Part shown: positions 57,878 through 64,000 of the stretch, one piece after another
Layout: each line of letters starts with the position of its first letter
Position numbering within the stretch: position 1 is the first letter of the stretch
Assembly: GCF_028372415.1 (NCBI RefSeq)
Contig: NC_092875.1
Span: forward strand, 228,507,136 to 228,571,135
Direction: 5' to 3'
DNA from: Notamacropus eugenii
Lineage: Eukaryota; Chordata; Mammalia; Diprotodontia; Macropodidae
DNA length: 64,000 nucleotides
Program-made: the position numbers and the translations under genes
Notes under the pieces: model-generated
The model's input: only the letters and a program-made list of their open reading frames with translations
Told to the model about the DNA's origin: nothing
Databases searched by the model: none

Positions 57878-58713
57878 AGACAGAGAACACAGGGTGAATT
57901 GAATAGGATGGAATCATTATCTTAAAAAAATGAAATGAAGGGGTGAGAGAGAAATATATTGGGAGAAGAAAGGGAGAAATGGAATGGGGCAAATTATCTC
58001 TCATAAAAGAGGCAAGTAAAAGACTTTTCAGTGGAGGGAAAAAGTGGGGAGGTGAGAGAAAAAACATGAAGCTTACTCTCATCACATTCGACTAAAGGAA
58101 GGAATAAAATGCACACTCATTTTGGTATGAAAACCTATCTTACAATACAGGAAAGTGGGGGAGAAGAGGATAAGCAGGGTGGGGGGGGATGATGGAAGGG
58201 AGGACAGTGGGAGGAGGGAGCAATTAGAAGTCAACACTCTTGGTCAGGGACAGGATCAAAAGAGAGAATAGAAAAAATGAGGGGCAGGATAGGATGGAGG
58301 GAAATATAGTTAGTCTTATACAACACAACTATTATAGAAGTCATCTGCAAAACTACGCGGATATGGCCTATATTGAATTGCTTGCCTTCCCAAAGGGAAT
58401 AGGTGGGGAGGGAGGGAAGAAGAGAAATTGGAACTCAAAGTTTCAGGAACAACTGTTGAGTATTTTTCTTGCATATAACTAAGAAATAAAAAATACAAGT
58501 AATGGGGTACAGAAATTTACCTTGCCCTACAGGACAAAGGAGAAGATGGGGATAAGGGAAGGGAGGGATGTTAGAAGGGAGGGCAGATTGGTGAGAGGGG
58601 TAATTAGAATGCTTGGCGTTTTAGGGTGGGGGGAGGGGAGAAATGGAGAGAAAATTTCGAACCCAAAATTTTGTGGAAATGAATGTTGAAAACTTGAATA
58701 AATTTAAATACAA

Positions 58714-58725
58714 AAAAAAATTAAG
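58714..58725. repeat. Right target-site duplication of second HAL1
   Basis: Matches 55828-55839. Confidence 0.7.
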
Positions 58726-59104
58726 ATAGTCTTTGTCCTCAATGAAGTTTATAATCTGCTTGTTCCTTTGCATACTGAATTTGTATAATTTATTTCACTA
58801 ATATAACTTTTTATTAATGAAATCTATAATTGTATCCATCCAGGCCTCATAATTAAGGTGTTCTTCATTTGGTATGAAGGTATTCTCAAGTATCATGAAA
58901 GGAGCTAACAGACTGGTTGGTGACAAATGTAGCACTAAAGGCAATTGATGCTGGAGTGGAACCCCTTAGGTTACACGTTGTTGTTGTGCCTAGTAGAAAG
59001 AGAAAGTATTTTCATGACGGTTTTAAATTTTCAACAGAGATCCATAAAGGTTCTTTATTGTGCTTTCTAAGGGAACACAAAGTCTGAATGAAATAATCTG
59101 AATG
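58726..59104. other. Intronic sequence, nothing recognised
   Basis: No exon or clear repeat. Confidence 0.4.
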
Positions 59105-59250
59105 GTAGAGGAATGGCTAATACCTCACATTTCCATGGTGCTTTGATATTTGCTTTATAACACATGGTAGTTTATAAAAATATTAAAGCCTCATTTTACG
59201 AAGAGGGAAGCTAAGGTCAGCAAGCTAAAGCAACTTGCTCATTGATATGA
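59105..59250 (-). repeat. THER/MIR-type fragment
   Basis: 'cctcacatttccatggtgctttgatatttgctttataac' and 'cattttacgaagagggaagctaagg'. Confidence 0.55.
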
Positions 59251-59509
59251 AAAAAATGCCTTAAATTTATCCTCAGTTTCTTCAGGAATTTTTTAATAAG
59301 CTGTCTTTAAATTGGTATCTGAATCCTGAAATGAGTCCTTATAACAAGATTGAACAGCCACAGCAACCCAGCATGCATATACTTCTTATTTCAGCAAATA
59401 GCAAACTTAGAGGGTTTAGAGAAGCAGGGTAGTATAGAAAAGGTTCAGAATCCAGATTCAGAAGATGGGGTTAAATGACTTACCCCAATCTCCCCCTACT
59501 CCCCACATA

Positions 59510-59605
59510 CTTTGATTCAGTTGTCAGACTATGGGGTGAGTCATTTAGCCCCTGAGTCTCAGTTTCCTCATCTACAAAGTCAGGATAAAAGTACCTGTTC
59601 AGGTG
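59510..59605 (+). repeat. MIR-like fragment
   Basis: 'gtgagtcatttagcccctgagtctcagtttcctcatctac' is the MIR middle. The open frame over it is not a gene. Confidence 0.55.
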
Positions 59606-60095
59606 TGAGCATCTCAAAACACAGACAGCACAGCTTTTTAGAGCAATTCATCTATATCAAAGTTAAGAGCTCCTTATTTCCCTCTTCCTCTCTTATAGCC
59701 TCTCTTTACTATGCATTTTATTTATCTATTTTTTAATTCAATTTTTAGTATTGCCCTTTCTACTCTAGATGGCAGTAACAGACTGAGTTTAGAGGCTGGC
59801 TCTTTGAACAGTCTTTACTTCCATCCTTATACCTTAGTTTTTACTTCTCTTTTTCAACATAGAATCAGACTGTTCTGATATATCAGCATATACCTTCATC
59901 TAGGTCACGTCTCTTAAAAGAAGTAGTACAGCATGCAGGAGAATATGAAGAGAAAAGCAAGGCAATTCCTTATATTTCTAATAAAATACATATTAATCTG
60001 GAATGTTTACAACCACAGAAATTAAGCATGAAAATGCAACTTTTAGCTAAAAATATTTAAGCTTAAAATGGGACTTTTACAGAAGTAAACTGATC
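59606..60095. other. Intronic sequence, nothing recognised
   Basis: No exon or clear repeat. Confidence 0.4.
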
Positions 60096-60215
60096 AAATT
60101 ATACATATACATGTGTTTCTCTCTCTATATATAAAATATATGCACATATACATATGGGGGGAGAAGAAAAAAGAGGGAGATGAAGAGAGAAGGGAAGGGA
60201 AAGAGAAAGGGACCC
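60096..60215. repeat. Low-complexity AT/TATA then GA-rich tract
   Basis: ATACATATACATG and CTCTCTATATATAAAATATATG words are followed by a purine tract with GAGAAGGGAAGGGAAAGAG. Confidence 0.75.
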
Positions 60216-60224
60216 TCAGAAATT

Positions 60225-60402
60225 ATTTAGGCTTGACAGCCCAAATTAGATTAAAAGAAATGAGAACTATTTAACAAAATAAATTAAAATGCAACAGAAC
60301 ACTGATAATATTAACATGTGGGTTTTCTATGTGGGCAGAGATCTGGATTCTTATGTATAGTTTTGTGACCCTTTTTCTCTTTGAGTTTGACACTACTGCC
60401 TC
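60225..60402. mobile_element. hAT-like MITE, second copy
   Basis: 'cttgacagccc' at the left and 'gagtttgacactactg' at the right are imperfect inverted ends. The interior 'tatttaacaaaataaattaaaatg' and 'gggcagagatctgg' is shared with 46007-46198. Confidence 0.6.
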
Positions 60403-60689
60403 AGACCATCACTTAAGCATGAAACCCTTCTCCAATAGCCCTGACAAGGAGTCATTTTAGCTTCCAACTGAATAGTTCATTCCTTTATGGATTCTGCTTG
60501 GCCCCAGAGGGCAAAACATGGGCAAAAGGTAGAAGTGACTGGGAGGCCTACTTCAGCCTACTCAAGGCTTCATATCAAGCTTTTTAAAAATCAACCTTTC
60601 AGCTTCCTAGTTGAAATATGCTTCCTTACAACTTCTATCCTTTGTTATAGATGTGCTTTCCTGGGTCAAGTGTTGTTTTTGTTACTGAA

Positions 60690-60925
60690 CTATTTTCAGG
60701 CATATCTAACTCTTTGTGACCCCATTTGGGGTTTTCTTAGCAAAGATACTAGAGTAATTTGCCATTTCCTTCTCCAGCTTATTTTTCAGATGAGAAAACT
60801 GAGGCAAACAGGGTTAAATGACTTGCCCAGAGTCTGAGACCAGATTTGAATATAGAAAGGTGAGTCTTCATTATCCCAGGCCTGACATGCTATCTCCACT
60901 GTGTCACCTAGCTGCCCTGGGCCAA
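60690..60925 (-). repeat. tRNA-derived SINE with RTE-like tail
   Basis: 'catatctaactctttgtgaccccatttggggttttcttagc', 'agatgagaaaactgaggcaaac', 'gacttgcccagagtc' and 'tgtcacctagctgccctggg' in reverse order. Confidence 0.8.
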
Positions 60926-60999
60926 GTAGACTTAATTTAATTCAATCTCTCTTTTCAGGTGTCATTTTGTACCCCAAGGCCAAATTTACCCATTATTCA

Positions 61000-61205
61000 A
61001 ATTATCTTTTGATTTCTTACTTTAGCATTCCAATTCCTTATGATGAATGTGACATCTTTTTTTGATGTTGTTTCTAGAAGATGTTATAGGTCTTCATAGA
61101 ATTGATCAACTTTGGCATTAGTGGCTGGAATACAGACTTGTATTATTGTGATGCTGACTGGTTTGCCTTGTATTTGAACAGATATCATCCAGTCATTCTT
61201 GAGAT
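61000..61205 (-). mobile_element. RTE/BovB-type LINE, inverted endonuclease segment
   Basis: Read on the minus strand this encodes the end of an RTE endonuclease: 'VSITIIQV' (61150 region), 'NAKVDQFYEDL', 'TSKKDVTFII' and 'WNAKV'. Its orientation is opposite to the reverse transcriptase that begins about 30 bases away. Confidence 0.75.
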
Positions 61206-61229
61206 TATATCCTGGTACTGCTTTTCTTA

Positions 61230-62395
61230 CCCTTTTTCAAACAGGCAAAGGAACTAGAGACCAAATTGCCAATATTCACTGCATTATGGAGAAAGCAAGG
61301 GATTTACCAAAAATCTACTTCTGCTTCACTGACTACACTAAAACCTTTGACTGTGTGGATTACAACAAAATGTGGCAAGTCCTCAAAGAGACGGGAATAC
61401 CAGATCATCTTACTTGTCTCCTGAGGAACCTGTATGTGGGCTAAGAAGCAATAGTTAGAACTGAAAATGGAACATCTGATTGGTTGAAAATTGAAAAAGG
61501 AACAGAACAAGGCTGTATATTGTCACCTTATTTATTTAACTTATATGCAGAGTACATCATGCAAAATGCCAGGCTGGACGAATCAAAACTGGAATTAAGG
61601 TTGATGGGAGAAATACCAACCATCTCAGATACGCACACGATACTACTGTGATGGCAGAAAGTGAAGAGGAATTTAAAAGCCTCTTGATGATAGTGAAAGA
61701 GAAGAGTGTAAAAGCTGACTTGAAGCTTAATAACTAAAAAACCAAGCTCTTGACAACTGGCCTATCACTTCCTGGCAAATAGAGGAAGAAGAAACGGAAG
61801 CAGTGTCAGATTTTACATTCTTGGGCTCAAAGATCACTGTACATGGTGACTGTAAGCATGAAATTAAAAGACACTTGCTCCCTGGAAAGATCTGGGCAGC
61901 ATACTAAAAAGCAGAGACATCACCTTGAGGACTAAGGTCCATATAGTCAATGCTATGGTTTTTCCAGTAGCAATGGATGGCTGTGACAGTTGGACTATAA
62001 GGAAAACTGAGGGCCTCAGAATCAATGCTTTCAAATAGTGGGACTGGCGAAGAACTTTGAGAGTCCCTTGGACAGAAAGGAAATCAAATCAAACAACATT
62101 TAAAGAAATTAAATCAGGCTATTTGTTGGAAGGTCAAATACTGAAGCTGAAGTTTAAATACTTTGGCTACATAATGGAGAAGATGGGACTTATTGGAAAA
62201 GACCCTGATGTTGGAAAAGACTGAAGATAAAAGGAAAAGGAGACAGCAGAGGATGAGAGGGATAGTGTAGTAGAAACAATGAATATGAATTTCAACAGAC
62301 TTCAAGAGATACTGGAGGACAGAAGGGCCTGGTGTGCTATATAATAGTCCAAGAGGTCACAAAGGGTTGGACGCTACTAAAGGAATGAACTACAA
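61230..62395 (+). pseudogene. RTE/BovB-type LINE reverse transcriptase, broken
   Basis: Plus strand: 'GTRDQIANIHCIMEKARDLPK' region, then 'CFTDYTKTFDCVDYNKMWQVL' (first catalytic aspartate), a stop at 61442-61444, then 'EQGCILSPYLFNLYAEYIM'. A catalytic box reading YAHD instead of YADD is at about 61628-61640, followed by connection and C-terminal words and a 3' end 'gtcacaaagggttggacgctac' near 62360. Frameshifts and stops are present. RTE/BovB elements encode one endonuclease/reverse transcriptase protein and often mobilise tRNA SINEs (family knowledge). Confidence 0.85.
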
Positions 62396-62454
62396 CTATT
62401 TTCAGACAACACAAACCTTCAACACTTTAAAAATGGTGATCATATCAGATTAAA

Positions 62455-62675
62455 TTATCACACTCATAGGATTACAGATCTAGAACCATTTAGAGCTGGA
62501 AGAGACCTTAGAGGTCACATGGTCCAACTTCCTTATTTTATAGATGAAGAAACTAAAATTGAGATGATAAGTGACTTGCTCAAAGTCATACAGGTAATAC
62601 ACAGTAGATCCAGGATTCTAATTCAGGTCTTTTGACTAGCATTAGGCCTATGTTCACTACACAAAGCTACTCCTC
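62455..62675 (-). repeat. MIR-like SINE
   Basis: 'agagctggaagagaccttagaggtcacatggtccaacttcc', 'gatgaagaaactaaaattgag', 'gtgacttgctcaaagtcatacagg' and 'aggattctaattcaggtc'. Confidence 0.7.
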
Positions 62676-63689
62676 CCTTTTTCCATGGTCTCCTTTTTTT
62701 CAGGCTATATGTCCTCAGCTCCCTCAAACCATCCTTTTATTGCTGAAAATTTATTTCCAAGTCAACTACAATGAGCCCTGAGTGATTTTTAGATCTTTCC
62801 AATAATCAAATTTACCTTCCAAGAACGGAGATTTACAACCAATTTTTGCAAACAAAAGGGCCAAAAGAAAAGGTTCTGAGGGCAATTCCAAAAGAGAAGT
62901 TACAAAAAAATTTTGAGAAAAGGCAGTGATAATCTTCCTAGTTTGTCTACTTTAAAGGGAACAATTAATTTCGATATGCAATTCTGATAAACACGTTGAC
63001 CAATTAGTCATTTAACTCTCACTCACCTACCCACCATTCAGATGAAACTCTGGATAGAATAAAAAGGGAAACTCACTTTAGTTGAACTATCAGAGCACTT
63101 AACCCTCCATCTCTGTCACTCAAAGGGAGACACTGAGTTAAAATGATGCCTCTCCAAGTGCTTCAATTAGGCCCTAATCCTTTGTGGATATCCCATTTAG
63201 AAGATGGAGATTTGCTGGATGGCCCTGATTACAGGCAAGCCTCTTGCCCAACTGGAGAGAAAGACAAGTTGAGTATGATTAAGTAAAAAAATCTGTGCTT
63301 AATGTTTGTAGTTAAGTAAATTAAGGGCAGCTGGCATGGATATATTTCTGCTCCTGGGAATGCAACTTCAGTGGCTCATGAAAAATGAGTAATCCAGCTG
63401 GATGAACAGAGATAACCAATAGTTTTGGAAATGATCTACTTAACCCATCCCTGGTCATGTGACTAAGGTCTCAAATTCCACTAAAGCAGAAATCTTCCTT
63501 CACAAGAGAAGGGCATGCAGCCCCCTAGCATAATGCTTTCACTGAATTTTAGGTATGAATTTCCCCTGATTGAATGAATGTATAAATTTAAAACAAAATT
63601 TACTACATATTTAAAATATGCAGAGAACTGTGCTAAAAACTTTGATTCTGAAATTGGACCCTTGTTTGTTAGGACCCCAATAATATCAT
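62676..63689. other. Intronic sequence, nothing recognised
   Basis: About 1 kb with no exon, RNA gene or clear repeat. Confidence 0.4.
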
Positions 63690-64000
63690 GGATCTTAACT
63701 GTGGTATCAAGACTAAAAATAATAGTACTTTGTATTTTATTGAGATTTACACATTTCCTAGCACTTGCACATCTATTATTATCTCATTGAGAAAATAAAC
63801 TTGATGAGAATAAAGATTGCTCCATCCTTTGAAATTGTATCCCAGCATTTGGCACTGTGCCAGGAAGATAATAGACACTTGATAAATGTTTATTGATTGA
63901 CTGATTAAGTCTCAGGACAAGCCAGTGAGAGAAGTAGGACAGCATAATGATCCCCAATTTGTAGATTGAGAAACAAAGGCATAAACTTTATGTCTTCAAA
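63690..64000. repeat. THER/MIR-type SINE split by an L2 3' end
   Basis: A reverse THER-like tail ('gtactttgtattttattgagatttacacatttcctagcac', 63725-63780) is interrupted by an L2-type end ('tgtatcccagcatttggcactgtgccaggaagataatagacacttgataaatgtttattgattgactga', 63836-63905). It resumes with 'gtaggacagcataatgatccccaatttgtagattgagaaacaaagg' to the window edge. Confidence 0.5.

Larger units (their letters stand above)
55840..58713 (+). mobile_element. Full-length HAL1, second TSD-flanked copy
   Basis: About 2.87 kb with the same plan as the copy at 16.0-18.9 kb: a CCAAGATGGCAG start (55848-55859), a 5' UTR with a single promoter unit, ORF1 remains, and a 3' UTR with a CA repeat (57821-57875) and G-rich runs, ending in 'gaataaatttaaatac' and the A-rich tail. 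No ORF2. It lies in sense on the plus strand, antisense to LDLRAD4, in its intron. Confidence 0.88.
46638..64000 (-). other. LDLRAD4: Intron of LDLRAD4 (to the window edge)
   Basis: The sequence upstream of the 18-codon exon must contain the large intron leading to the exon that encodes the transmembrane segment and membrane-proximal tail. I looked on the minus strand for that exon's end (a basic, RRRED-like stretch before a GT donor) and did not find it, so the intron probably exceeds 17 kb. The span is filled with SINEs, L1, L2, CR1/L3, one HAL1 and one RTE copy, each listed separately. Confidence 0.7.

Noticed and set aside
46638..64000. Search for the LDLRAD4 transmembrane exon and the LDL-receptor class A exon
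   Set aside because: No minus-strand block with a suitable hydrophobic segment plus basic tail and GT donor was found; they probably lie outside the window.

Overview
The window looks like nuclear DNA from a marsupial. The evidence is the repeat content: HAL1 elements (half-L1, ORF1 only) with a marsupial-type L1 ORF1p, tRNA-derived SINEs whose tails match an RTE/BovB-type LINE, MIR/THER-type SINEs, L2, CR1/L3 and small hAT-like DNA transposons. The genus cannot be fixed from sequence alone. No bacterial-type operon, CRISPR array or phage is present.

The only host protein-coding gene recognised is LDLRAD4, on the minus strand. Two coding exons are visible. A 54-bp, phase-0 cassette exon lies at 46584-46637 (18 codons). 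The terminal coding exon lies at 44116-44646 (176 residues plus stop) and carries two PPxY motifs and the PPNR Smad-interaction motif. Upstream exons, about 112 residues by family length, were not found and probably lie beyond the right edge. The stretch from 44115 down to about 35.8 kb contains no recognised LINE or ERV insertion and is read as a very long 3' UTR. Positions 46.6-64 kb would then be intron, and 1-35 kb the intergenic flank downstream of the gene.

Layout: 1-8 kb holds old L1, MIR and CR1/L3 fragments, a hAT-like MITE and a 7SL RNA pseudogene (1757-2067). 8.4-19 kb holds several HAL1 copies, including one of about 2.9 kb with target-site duplications (TSDs), a two-monomer CpG-rich 5' UTR and an ORF1 with a single visible nonsense codon (16011-18920). 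20-27.6 kb is an L1 interrupted by a lysine-tRNA-primed, class II (betaretrovirus-like) ERV (21245-26027) with both LTRs and a 6-bp TSD. It is heavily deleted: a gag stub, an integrase with stops and parts of env remain. 27.8-33.5 kb is a nest of L1 and HAL1 copies with a long (AT)n tract. 33.5-35.2 kb holds L2, SINE and CR1/L3 copies. 47-64 kb holds intronic L1, L2, CR1/L3 and SINE copies, a second TSD-flanked HAL1 (55840-58713) and an RTE with an inverted 5' part (about 61.0-62.4 kb).

I did not find a clearly new biological system. The most useful leads are the HAL1 lineage (repeated ORF1-only copies with their own 3' UTR and, in one copy, duplicated promoter monomers), the LDLRAD4 cassette exon, the inverted RTE, and an unexplained interior of about 1.9 kb in the ERV. 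Family assignments rest on recognition of motifs and word similarity by eye; no database search was run.
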